Source: Lachnoclostridium sp. An196
Lineage (GTDB): Bacteria > Bacillota > Clostridia > Lachnospirales > Lachnospiraceae
Length of the DNA: 64,000 nt
Direction: 5' to 3'
NCBI RefSeq assembly: GCF_002160135.1
Contig: NZ_NFJZ01000008.1
Coordinates: forward strand, 112,005-176,004
In this document: in pieces, positions 33,201 to 40,800 of the stretch
How the letters are laid out: every line of letters begins with the position of its first letter
How positions within the stretch are numbered: position 1 is the first letter of the stretch
Notes under the pieces: model-generated
What the model was told of the DNA's origin: nothing
Databases searched by the model: none
The model's input: the letters and a program-made list of their open reading frames with translations, nothing else
Program-made: the position numbers and the translations under genes

Positions 33201-33686
33201 ATGGGACTGTTTTTGAAGAAAAGGGTCGAAATGCCGGATAAAATCATTTTGGGGAATACGGAATTTGTATTTGACCGCAAACTCGGCTTTCATGTTGGAG
33301 AATGGACCGTATGGGATAGAAAGACTAAAATTCTCCTTGAGTTTCAGAGCACAGAGGGAAATATAGGCGATATCGTTTTGGAAAAGGTAAATTGGGTCAA
33401 TGACCATAAAGATACCATTATCCGAGCATTTTTGGATGAGAACGATGACTGTATAGACGTCGTGAATGAAATGATCGAAGATGGAACGCTGGAAGCAGAT
33501 GGGAAGATTTCAGAAGAGGAGTTTGTAAAAGCACTGTTTGTAAACAATGTAACGGTATTTGTAAATGGAAGTGAAACTGGCTTTTACATCGATTTGGATG
33601 CGGAACCCGACTATTTCATGGGACATTTAGTTTGTATCGAGGTCGACTGCAAATATAAAATTGTAGTCGGCGGATTCAACGGATAA
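33201..33686 (+). CDS. Short DUF2262-like protein, A+T-rich
   Basis: 161 residues, distinctly A+T-rich. FDRKLGFHVGEWTVWDRKTKILLEF, a WVNDHKDTIIRAFLDEND helix, ISEEEFVKALFVNNVTVFVNGSETGFYIDLDAEPDYFMGHLVCIEV and a final GGFNG parallel the DUF2262 core of the gene at 2469-3311. It lacks that gene's N-terminal extra domain. A paralogue from a different source is likely. Confidence 0.6.
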   Translation: MGLFLKKRVEMPDKIILGNTEFVFDRKLGFHVGEWTVWDRKTKILLEFQSTEGNIGDIVLEKVNWVNDHKDTIIRAFLDENDDCIDVVNEMIEDGTLEADGKISEEEFVKALFVNNVTVFVNGSETGFYIDLDAEPDYFMGHLVCIEVDCKYKIVVGGFNG

Positions 33687-33760
33687 CACTTCAAACACAA
33701 AAGGCAAATTCTGCGGAAAGGGCAACGCCCGCAACGGCATCAGAAAGGAGACAAGTACCT

Positions 33761-34273
33761 ATGTCAACCTGGAACGGAATCCGAAACAAACTGGAGAATG
33801 ACTACCTGTGCCCGGCGCTCCGGGGCCGCATCCAGTATTTTGCCACCAGTTACTGGGAAAGCCATGACCAAACAGGCCGGGCGGCCATTCGACTGGACGG
33901 CGTGGAGGTGCTGCGAAGTAACTACTACGCTTATGAACAGAACTACTGGAACAGATATCAGGCCCTGCGGTGGGAGGGTGTCGGAGAGGACGACCCGAAG
34001 GCCCCCTTCCGGATGGCCCATGAAGGGACGCTGAACGACGGCTGTTTTGACAACATTTTTTTCTATGAGGCATTTCACGAATTTGACAACCAGAGCATCG
34101 AGAAAAGCCTTACCAGCGAGAATCCGCTTGTCCGTGTCTTTGCCCTTCTGGACCGCAGGCTGGGAAAGCGCCGCCTGCTTGCTTTGGAGGAATCCATGGA
34201 GCAGGAGCTGGACTGGGTGCGGGCCTTCTATGTGATCCGGATGCAGGCAGAAGGGCTGATGGAAAAAGAATAA
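33761..34273 (+). CDS. SF0329-like family protein
   Basis: 170 residues, AAAGGAG upstream. The start MSTWNGIRNKLENDYLCPALRGRIQYFATSYWESHDQTGRAAIRLDGVEVLRSNYY fits the SF0329-type small protein family (W-x-x-I/L-K-x-x-L...L-C-P-x-L-x-x-R). The C-terminal part is helical. Role unknown; family members recur near immunity genes. Confidence 0.5.
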   Translation: MSTWNGIRNKLENDYLCPALRGRIQYFATSYWESHDQTGRAAIRLDGVEVLRSNYYAYEQNYWNRYQALRWEGVGEDDPKAPFRMAHEGTLNDGCFDNIFFYEAFHEFDNQSIEKSLTSENPLVRVFALLDRRLGKRRLLALEESMEQELDWVRAFYVIRMQAEGLMEKE

Positions 34274-34291
34274 CATACAGGAGGAACCACT

Positions 34292-34651
34292 ATGTCACAG
34301 ATCGCATCCTTTTATCTTCTCAAAGACGGCCGGCGGCAGGAACTGTCCAACGGCGACTGCTCCGGCGCGGTCTATATGGCCATCTGGGACTGGTGTGAGA
34401 GTGAGCTGGATCTGGATGTCCGTTTTCCTGCTCCCCAGGCGGAGGACACCCTGGACTGCGCTCTGCTGAAGGGAGAGTTGGCGTCTAATGTGCTGGCAGC
34501 CCTGCGGGAGCAGGACCTCCCGGAGCTGGCCGCTGAAATTGCCCCAGACTGGGATCTGCCCACCGAGGCGGTGCAAAGCGGGCTTGAAACGCTGCGCTCC
34601 CATCTGGAACTGGTGCGGGGCGACATTGCCCTACTGTATGAAATGACTTGA
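34292..34651 (+). CDS. Small array protein, unrecognised
   Basis: 119 residues with AGGAGG upstream. It contains SGAVYMAIWDWCESELDLDVRF and a helical end, LETLRSHLELVRGDIALLYEM. Acidic and soluble. No family recognised. Confidence 0.5.
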   Translation: MSQIASFYLLKDGRRQELSNGDCSGAVYMAIWDWCESELDLDVRFPAPQAEDTLDCALLKGELASNVLAALREQDLPELAAEIAPDWDLPTEAVQSGLETLRSHLELVRGDIALLYEMT

Positions 34652-34702
34652 CGAGACTATGCCCAAGCCAAGGATGCAGGTTAAGAAACGGAGAGAAATA
34701 CC

Positions 34703-35059
34703 ATGGCAAGAGATGGACTTGTGTTCAAAGACGAGGATGGTCAGGTCATATTCAACCAGTACAGTTTCTGCGAACTGGTGAAGCACCTGCTGGTGGAGCT
34801 GGTGGGGATCTCCTATGAGGAGGCATCCCAAATCGTGGAACGCTCACCGCTGGCAGCACCGGTGGATAATGTTATGGGCGTGGCGATATTCAGCCATGAA
34901 CTGACTTATTACTGGGCTATGTTTTTCTACTATGGGAACGGTTACTGGTTGGGGGACAAGGGTATTCCAGCGCAGCCAGAGGATATGGATGCCTATGAAA
35001 CTCTGGAAAATAAGATCATGGAGAAATACCACTTAAAGGAGCCGTTTATATGGACATAA
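34703..35059 (+). CDS. Small array protein, coupled to barstar
   Basis: 118 residues. MARDGLVFKDEDGQVIFNQYSFCELVKHLLVELVGISYEEASQIVERSPLA suggests an alpha/beta domain with a helix bearing L-V-K-H-L. The last 10 bases overlap the barstar gene, so the two are probably translated together. No family assigned. Confidence 0.5.
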   Translation: MARDGLVFKDEDGQVIFNQYSFCELVKHLLVELVGISYEEASQIVERSPLAAPVDNVMGVAIFSHELTYYWAMFFYYGNGYWLGDKGIPAQPEDMDAYETLENKIMEKYHLKEPFIWT

Positions 35060-35355
35060 GAGAGGTGTTCACCATCGACGGCCGCCGCTTTTCTAACATG
35101 GCCGGGTTTTATGACGAAGTGGAGCGGGTATTTACATTCGGTTTGGACTGGAAGATCGGTCGGAACCTGAACGCTTTCAACGATATTCTCCGGGGCGGTT
35201 TTGGGCGGCATGAGTATGGACAACCCATCCACATCCAGTGGCTGGCCTATGAAAAAAGCGTCCGTAATCTCGGGAAAGAGACTATGGACACCATTGTGGA
35301 AATCATCTTGGATACGGACCATTCCGGGCACGACTGTACCCTGGAACGGCTTTGA
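35050..35355 (+). CDS. Barstar family ribonuclease inhibitor
   Basis: 101 residues from ATG 35050, behind AAAGGAG. The barstar pattern is clear: IDGRRFSNMAGFYDEVERVFTFGLDWKIGRNLNAFNDILRGGFGRHEYGQPIHIQWLAYEKS. The FYDEV...LNAFNDIL...W order is that of barnase inhibitors, which bind and mask secreted ribonucleases. The usual barstar is about 90 residues. No barnase-like gene is present in the window, so this is an orphan inhibitor. Confidence 0.9.
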   Translation: MDIREVFTIDGRRFSNMAGFYDEVERVFTFGLDWKIGRNLNAFNDILRGGFGRHEYGQPIHIQWLAYEKSVRNLGKETMDTIVEIILDTDHSGHDCTLERL

Positions 35356-35379
35356 CCAAGCAAAAAAGGAGGCATCACT

Positions 35380-36159
35380 ATGGGACTTGACATCTACGCC
35401 GGAACATTGACCCGGTACTATTCTCACAACTGGAAAACTGTTGTTCAGCAGTGGGCGGAGGAAAATGGATGGGGCTTTCAAAAAATCACACCGGATGGAG
35501 AAGCTGCTGATAACGAGGAAGAAATGTCCCCGGCTGAGGTCCAGGCGGTGGTGGAGAACTGGCGGGATCAGATCTTGAGCGCCATTTCTCAGCCGGGCCA
35601 GCCTCCCTATGCTCCCTGGCCGGAGGATAATGAGAAGCCCTATTACACCGACAAGCCGGATTGGGATGCCTTCGGCGCTATGCTGCTGGTGGCTGCCTGC
35701 CATACATACAATGAGCCGGTGCCTTCCACTGTGGAGAAGGACTGGAACTTCGGGGAGCATCCTCTGGTCGCCCGTCTTGCATCGGACGAGGAGCGGGTGT
35801 GGTCTCTGTTCCGTGGGGCAACTTGGTGGCTGCCTCTGGCGGATGCCTTCTTCTTTCAGGCACCTCTGCCCACTGATAACACCGCCGCCATCAGCACAGT
35901 GGGCGGACTGCGGAAGGAGCTGGAGAAGCTGAACCAGCTGGCATGGCAGGCCGATGAGGATACCATCCTTGATTGGGCAGATACTGAAGGATACCCGATA
36001 GAGGGAACCATAGACCCGGATGGGCAGTACAGCAAGTTGGACATCTCGGAACACACCCGGTATGACACCCAATCCCTGGCCAAGTTTGCCTTCTCCATGT
36101 TCTGGCGTGCCATGCGGTTTGCCGAGGAACAGCAGGTACCCATCCTGCTGGATTACTAA
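35380..36159 (+). CDS. Array protein with MGLDIYAG start, unrecognised
   Basis: 259 residues with AAGGAGG upstream. It begins MGLDIYAGTLTRYYSHNWKTVVQQWAEENGW and has a tryptophan-rich middle (WSLFRGATWWLPLADAFFFQAPLP). Proteins with this start are widespread and unnamed. It is followed by a gene with a similar MGYDVSFHPIS start; the two may form a pair. Confidence 0.5.
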   Translation: MGLDIYAGTLTRYYSHNWKTVVQQWAEENGWGFQKITPDGEAADNEEEMSPAEVQAVVENWRDQILSAISQPGQPPYAPWPEDNEKPYYTDKPDWDAFGAMLLVAACHTYNEPVPSTVEKDWNFGEHPLVARLASDEERVWSLFRGATWWLPLADAFFFQAPLPTDNTAAISTVGGLRKELEKLNQLAWQADEDTILDWADTEGYPIEGTIDPDGQYSKLDISEHTRYDTQSLAKFAFSMFWRAMRFAEEQQVPILLDY

Positions 36160-36170
36160 GGAGGTTTTTT

Positions 36171-36884
36171 ATGGGATACGATGTGAGCTTTCACCCGATT
36201 TCACCAGAGGAAATGCGGGAATGGTATTTTACTCCCTTAACCTGGATACAGCAGGGACAGGAGGAAAAGGTGCTGGCACTCGCCGCACAGTACGGAATAG
36301 AGGATTTCTATGCAGAAAAATATCTGGATACCCTGCGGGTTGGGGCTGAAACAGAATCCAACGAGCTGTTTGACAAAAGCCATGGTTTCTATATTGCAGT
36401 GATCCAAGGTTTTTTCCGGGATTACTATTACACCAGAGGCAGTGCTTTTTCTTTCCTGGCGGAAGAAAAGCCGGAATATGAGCGGTACTTCACCTCATGG
36501 GGTCAAGTGACTCCTGTTTCCTTTCCAAACCCCATGCAGAACCGAATCATCGAAAACTATTGCTCCGGTGTATATCTGTCTCCGGATCAAGTTATGCAGC
36601 TTCTCAAAGACATGGAGCAGGACCCCAAAGTGTGTGAAGATCTGGAGAGGATTTGGAGCAATGGACAGATTGCTGTGCTGAAAAAAGCACTTTCTGCCGC
36701 TGCAGAACTGGGCGCCGGCCTGCTGGAAGCCACTGAAGTGGTAGAGCCAAACCCCATCAGTCCAAATGAGAGTACAAGCTATTCCAACCTGTATCACTGC
36801 GACAGGGACGGGGTGTATCTCTACATAGATACTGTCAGTGCTCAATTAGCGGATGTGATTGGAAGAAGTGAGGAACAAGCATAA
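36171..36884 (+). CDS. Array protein with MGYDVSFHPIS start, unrecognised
   Basis: 237 residues, AAGGAGG upstream, 11 bases after the previous stop. MGYDVSFHPISPEEMREWYFTPLTWIQQ is followed by helices. It carries a small cysteine-poor alpha/beta C-terminus (YSNLYHCDRDGVYLYIDTVS). I do not recognise a family. Less G+C-rich than its upstream partner. Confidence 0.5.
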   Translation: MGYDVSFHPISPEEMREWYFTPLTWIQQGQEEKVLALAAQYGIEDFYAEKYLDTLRVGAETESNELFDKSHGFYIAVIQGFFRDYYYTRGSAFSFLAEEKPEYERYFTSWGQVTPVSFPNPMQNRIIENYCSGVYLSPDQVMQLLKDMEQDPKVCEDLERIWSNGQIAVLKKALSAAAELGAGLLEATEVVEPNPISPNESTSYSNLYHCDRDGVYLYIDTVSAQLADVIGRSEEQA

Positions 36885-36901
36885 GCGGTTGGGAGAATTT
36901 T

Positions 36902-37777
36902 ATGGAACAAAAACGCCCGGCAGATATATTTCAGGAGCTTCTGGACTACCTGTGGAACGGCCTGGGCCTGGAGGAAAAGGGCTGGAAGCGTCTGAAAAAG
37001 GGCGACTTCAAAAAGAAAATGAAAAATGGGCTGACCTATCAGATCTGGTTTGACCGGAGCCGCTACAACTACATAGACTACGAAATCGGCCATGGAAATG
37101 TGGAGGTGGGCTTCAGCTGTATCATAAAGCAGGGAGATGACTACCTCTACACTTTCAGAATTGAACCCACAACAGGCGGTTCATTCTTTCGGATGCTGAC
37201 AGAGGACCTGCGGTTGGACACCGGGCTGCTGGACACCTTCCTGCCCCTGATCAAAGCCCACTACCTCAATTTTATTGACTGCTTTGAAGCAGACCCAGTA
37301 GGGGCGCTCCAGTCGGTCTGCACCCCCTTTACCCAGCCGGAGGATTACAGCTGGTGCATCTATGTGCGGGAACAGATGGTGGAACGGTACGGAACAGCGG
37401 AACAGCTGGAGGAGTACCGACATCAGGTGAAATTGCGCGGAACACCGGAGCATAAGGCAAGGAACGGGATGGGCTCGATGTTGTTCCATCTCTCCCACGC
37501 CAATGATGTGGATCAAGCCTGGGCCTCAAGCCGCACCAAAGAGGAACTGGACCAGGTGGTGGAACCCTTTGTGCAGGCCAAGCGGCAGACAGGACAGTGG
37601 ACGCAGGAGGATGAGGTGGGCTATCAGCTCTACCAGCAGGAAACTGATCCGAAGAAACGCACCTTTCGGGTATGGTATCTCATTGCCAATCCCCGGGGCC
37701 TGCCGAAAGAGTTTGTCCAGAAAGAACTGGAATTCCGGTGGAAGCTGTTCCCGGAGAAGAAGGAGGAAAGCAAATGA
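36902..37777 (+). CDS. Hypothetical array protein, two-part
   Basis: 291 residues. The first 165 (DIFQELLDYLWNGLGLEEKGWKRLKKGDFKKKMKNGLTYQIWFDRSRYNYIDYEIGHGNVEVGFSCII) look like a DUF4304-type fold with a W-x-x-x-K-x-x-x-F motif. The last 120 are helical and charged. Overlaps the next gene by four bases. Family call tentative. Confidence 0.5.
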   Translation: MEQKRPADIFQELLDYLWNGLGLEEKGWKRLKKGDFKKKMKNGLTYQIWFDRSRYNYIDYEIGHGNVEVGFSCIIKQGDDYLYTFRIEPTTGGSFFRMLTEDLRLDTGLLDTFLPLIKAHYLNFIDCFEADPVGALQSVCTPFTQPEDYSWCIYVREQMVERYGTAEQLEEYRHQVKLRGTPEHKARNGMGSMLFHLSHANDVDQAWASSRTKEELDQVVEPFVQAKRQTGQWTQEDEVGYQLYQQETDPKKRTFRVWYLIANPRGLPKEFVQKELEFRWKLFPEKKEESK

Positions 37778-38652
37778 GCAATAAATTGTTCCAGCAGAAC
37801 CTGGATGACAAAAAAGGCCCCCAGCCCGGCGGCCCCTATCTCATTCAGATGCTGTTCAAAGAGCCGGTGGACATGCCGGACAAAGAGAAAATGACTGCCG
37901 TAATGGGGAAACATATCGGATCAGCAGAGTGCTTCTGTTATGATAAGAAAATGGCTGGCTTTGCCGCCCTGGATCATATTGCGGAATTTCAGGACGGCAA
38001 GTGCCCGGTACAGCTGATGGTGATGAAATGCGATAAGTTCAAGGGCAAAGGCTTTGACGCCTTCCTGATGAGCCAGATGTGGGACTGCCAGGAGGACCGG
38101 GAGCGGATCTTCCGGGAGTGCCGGTATCAAGTGGTGGCCACCGATATGCTGGCTGCGGCGCTTCCGGCGCTGGAGCGGGCCAACCTGGACGCCGACTTCT
38201 TGGAGGCTCTGGCGGAGCTGTACCCCTCATGCGAAGCATTCTATTTCCAGAACTGCGGCAAGCTGTTTCTGGCAGAGGATGTGCGCTCCCATCAGATTGA
38301 GGGCCCGGATCGGTTCATCCGCTTTGGCGTCAATGTCCGATTCTTCAACATTGAGGGTACGGAGGATATGCTCATCGACACGGTGGGCATGAGCACCCTG
38401 TTTTTGCCGGATCTCCAGTACCACTTCCACGGCATGGACCCAAATTGGGTGGTAAACCATGCCTACAATGTGGCGTCCTACATTCTGGAACATGATAACC
38501 CCATTAAGGATGGTGAAACCATAGACGGCGTGGCGGATGGCCAGATGTGTCGGGAGATTCAGTGGAAGTGCCAATATGAGGATGCTCTGATTCAGCCGCC
38601 CAGAGGGGTGCTGGACATCAACATGGGGAAATATGCCTCGGGAGGACGCTGA
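37774..38652 (+). CDS. DUF4261 family protein (stand-alone)
   Basis: 292 residues; its ATG overlaps the previous TGA. The C-terminal half reads DTVGMSTLFLPDLQYHFHGMDPNWVVNHAYNVASYILEHDNPIKDGETIDGVADG...IQPPRGVLDINMG, the end of the DUF4261 domain. The same domain is embedded in the giant protein (residues about 945-1190), so the array holds it twice. Predicted immunity protein; last member before the regulator. Confidence 0.75.
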   Translation: MSNKLFQQNLDDKKGPQPGGPYLIQMLFKEPVDMPDKEKMTAVMGKHIGSAECFCYDKKMAGFAALDHIAEFQDGKCPVQLMVMKCDKFKGKGFDAFLMSQMWDCQEDRERIFRECRYQVVATDMLAAALPALERANLDADFLEALAELYPSCEAFYFQNCGKLFLAEDVRSHQIEGPDRFIRFGVNVRFFNIEGTEDMLIDTVGMSTLFLPDLQYHFHGMDPNWVVNHAYNVASYILEHDNPIKDGETIDGVADGQMCREIQWKCQYEDALIQPPRGVLDINMGKYASGGR

Positions 38653-38685
38653 CTTTTTATCATACCAGCAAAGGAGGTGGGAACC

Positions 38686-39759
38686 ATGCAAAGCCAAGGC
38701 AATATCAGAGTTGTTGAAATGCTTCGCTATCTTTATCAGCATACAGATGAAAACCATCCTGCTACTGTTACAGATATTACTGCTTACTTGAAAGAGCGAG
38801 GCATTCAGGCAGTGCGCCAAACGGTCTATGCTGATTTGAACGCTTTGATTACAGCTGGGTTTGATATTGTGATAGTCAAAAGTACACAAAATCAGTATTT
38901 CATTGGAAGCAGGCTTTTTGAATACCCGGAATTAAAAATGCTGGCGGATGCGGTGGCTTCTTCCAAAATCATTTCTGCAAAAAAATCGGAAGCTCTGGTA
39001 AAGAAGCTGGGATGTTTGACGAGTATCCATCAGGCAGAACAGCTCAAGAGGCTCGCCAGCTTATCCAGCCGTGTAAAACCAGGAAATGAAAAAGTCTACT
39101 ACATAATCGACAGTATTCATTCTGCTATTTTGGAGCATCGTCAAATCGAATTCCAATACTATGAATACACTCAGACAAAAGAAAAAATCCTGAAACATGA
39201 TGGATACCGCTACCTTCTGGACCCTTATGCGCTGGAGTGGAAAAATGACCATTATTACTTGATTGGCTACTCACATAAACACAGCAGAGTCGCCCACTTC
39301 CGTGTAGATCGTTTGGCAGGCGTTGATGTCTTAACAACAGAGTTTGCTCAGCTTGAAAATTTTGATGTGGCTGCATACACCAACACAATGATTGATATGT
39401 TTGCCTCGGAGGGCACACTGGATGTTGAGCTGCTGTGTGATAACGAGCTTATGCGAGTTATCATTGACCATTACGGAGAGAATGTCCCTGTGCGAACCTA
39501 TGATGAGGATCGTTTTATAGCAACAATCAAAGTAAACCCAAGCGGCACATTCTATGGATGGGTATTTAAGTTTATGGGGAAGATCAAGATTCTTTCCCCC
39601 CCAAGAGTGTGTGAACCAGATGAGAAATGCAGCAAGGTTGTTTATTTGAGGAATCGGGGCGAGGTGTTAAAGATATTTAACACCTCGCCCTGCTTTTCTT
39701 TTTTCGCCTTGAATCGAACACCTGTTCCGCCTTATAATAAGAAAAGCCGAAAACCCTGA
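38686..39759 (+). CDS. WYL-domain transcriptional regulator, apparent 3' frameshift
   Basis: An N-terminal HTH (residues about 5-65, TVTDITAYLKERGIQAVRQTVYADLNALITAGFDI) precedes a WYL domain (HRQIEFQYYEY...YLLDPYALEWKNDHYYLIGYSHKHSRVAHFRVDRL) and a C-terminal FYGWVFKFMGKIKIL end. After a run of seven C (39596-39602) the frame leaves the family pattern and translates the terminator. In the alternative frame it would end SPQECVNQMRNAARLFI with a stop at 39647-39649, as expected. WYL regulators often control defence loci; it may regulate the array. ATG 38686 has AAAGGAGG upstream. Confidence 0.8.
   Translation: MQSQGNIRVVEMLRYLYQHTDENHPATVTDITAYLKERGIQAVRQTVYADLNALITAGFDIVIVKSTQNQYFIGSRLFEYPELKMLADAVASSKIISAKKSEALVKKLGCLTSIHQAEQLKRLASLSSRVKPGNEKVYYIIDSIHSAILEHRQIEFQYYEYTQTKEKILKHDGYRYLLDPYALEWKNDHYYLIGYSHKHSRVAHFRVDRLAGVDVLTTEFAQLENFDVAAYTNTMIDMFASEGTLDVELLCDNELMRVIIDHYGENVPVRTYDEDRFIATIKVNPSGTFYGWVFKFMGKIKILSPPRVCEPDEKCSKVVYLRNRGEVLKIFNTSPCFSFFALNRTPVPPYNKKSRKP
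39657..39703 (+). terminator. Strong terminator after the WYL gene
   Basis: A 15-base stem, GGGCGAGGTGTTAAA with TTTAACACCTCGCCC around a 4-base loop (39657-39690), is followed by a T-rich run (TGCTTTTCTTTTTT). It ends plus-strand transcription of the array and regulator. Confidence 0.9.
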
Positions 39760-39780
39760 TAAATCAATGGTTTTCGGCGT
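39751..39780 (-). terminator. Hairpin terminator downstream of tRNA-Arg
   Basis: GCCGAAAACC and GGTTTTCGGC pair perfectly over 10 bases; on the minus strand a CTTTTCTT run follows. It would end tRNA-Arg transcription. Confidence 0.65.
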
Positions 39781-39789
39781 TTAATCTGG

Positions 39790-39863
39790 CGTCCCTGGCG
39801 GGATTCGAACCCACGGCCTTTCGCTTAGGAGGCGAACGCTCTATCCTGCTGAGCTACAGAGAC
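39790..39863 (-). tRNA. tRNA-Arg (anticodon CCT)
   Basis: Read on the minus strand: acceptor GTCTCTG pairs with CAGGGAC, D-arm GCTC/GAGC, anticodon stem TTCGC/GCGAA with loop CTCCTAA, T-arm GTGGG/CCCGC with TTCGAAT. The anticodon is CCT (arginine AGG). No CCA is encoded. Its 3' end faces the accessory region, the usual side for integration of mobile DNA. Confidence 0.92.
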
Positions 39864-39873
39864 ATTAAAAAAT

Positions 39874-39900
39874 ATGACGGCTCTCTTTCAGAGCCGTCTT
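39874..39900 (-). terminator. Terminator of the DUF3881 gene
   Basis: GACGGCTCT / AGAGCCGTC with a 5-base loop lies just past the stop codon; on the minus strand a T-rich stretch (ATATTTTTT) follows. A TTTT run on the plus side may make it work both ways. Confidence 0.75.
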
Positions 39901-39905
39901 TTATT

Positions 39906-40790
39906 CTACCATTTTTCTTCAAAATGGACAAGCCCCTGAAGCCAAATTATTCCGCGAAATCTTCTTCCCGGCATAGGCTCACCAATCAGGTCCTGTTGAT
40001 TAATACATACATCCATCACAATACCATTCGTATCTATCGTTATGGCGTAAATCTTCTCTTTTGTATAATTGTTTTCCCGAAGATCCACATCCAGAATTTC
40101 ACCCATGATATTGTAATGGTCACACTCCACACCGCACGGCATAAAATGAGTTGTTACAATTGAAAAGACATCTTCATCCATGATTCGTTTAGAAATCATA
40201 GAATAAGTATCCATATCTTCCAGCGTCAGATTTTCGATAGCGTCTTCATCGCCTTCCCGCGCAGCCTGTATCATCTTCCGGCGTTCCTGATCTGAACGTA
40301 TCTCAGATACTACCGGTGTTTTCTGATAAACTGGCATCAGGATCTTACCCTCTACGGAAAGACCGGACAGAATCAACGATGCGGAAGTACTTTCCATATG
40401 TCCGTACCTTTTTTTATTCAGATATTCGGTCACATTCTGCAGATAAAAAATCAGGGATACTCCCAGATTTACATCATCACAAACTCCGGAGTAAGACTCT
40501 TTTTCAGCATGACGTTCGATCGCCATATCCTCGTAATAATGAGCTGTTGTCCCGGAAAAATATGGGATACAGTATTCTATTTGAAACTCATCATTTTCAT
40601 CGTATACGCCCCGAACCAGAAGTCCCATTTGTTCCGCGAATTCTTTTCTCCGTTCGGAAAAATCCTCTCCCTCTTCCGTGACCGCAGTTTCTTCCGTCTG
40701 ATAGCATTCGGAAGTGAATTTGGACAAGGCCTCAAATTCCTCTCTTTTTTGAATGCCGCTGAATCCCACTGCTCTTAGATAACGATGCAA
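39906..40790 (-). CDS. DUF3881 family protein
   Basis: 294 residues. MHRYLRAVGFSGIQKREEFEALSKFTSE, a YCIPYFSGTTAHYYEDMAIERHAEKESYSGVCDDVNLGVSLIFYLQNVTEYL middle, and a C-terminal domain ending GRRFRGIIWLQGLVHFEEKW fit DUF3881, a family largely limited to Lachnospiraceae. Function unknown. Core-type A+T-rich gene lying 10 bases downstream of serS, so probably cotranscribed with it. Confidence 0.75.
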   Translation of the reverse strand: MHRYLRAVGFSGIQKREEFEALSKFTSECYQTEETAVTEEGEDFSERRKEFAEQMGLLVRGVYDENDEFQIEYCIPYFSGTTAHYYEDMAIERHAEKESYSGVCDDVNLGVSLIFYLQNVTEYLNKKRYGHMESTSASLILSGLSVEGKILMPVYQKTPVVSEIRSDQERRKMIQAAREGDEDAIENLTLEDMDTYSMISKRIMDEDVFSIVTTHFMPCGVECDHYNIMGEILDVDLRENNYTKEKIYAITIDTNGIVMDVCINQQDLIGEPMPGRRFRGIIWLQGLVHFEEKW

Positions 40791-40800
40791 GAGATACCTC

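Noticed and set aside
1320..38652. A toxin hidden among the array genes
   Set aside because: No protein shows a secretion signal, a pre-toxin domain or a recognisable nuclease, deaminase or ADP-ribosyltransferase motif. The NADAR and KptA enzymes act in the repair direction.
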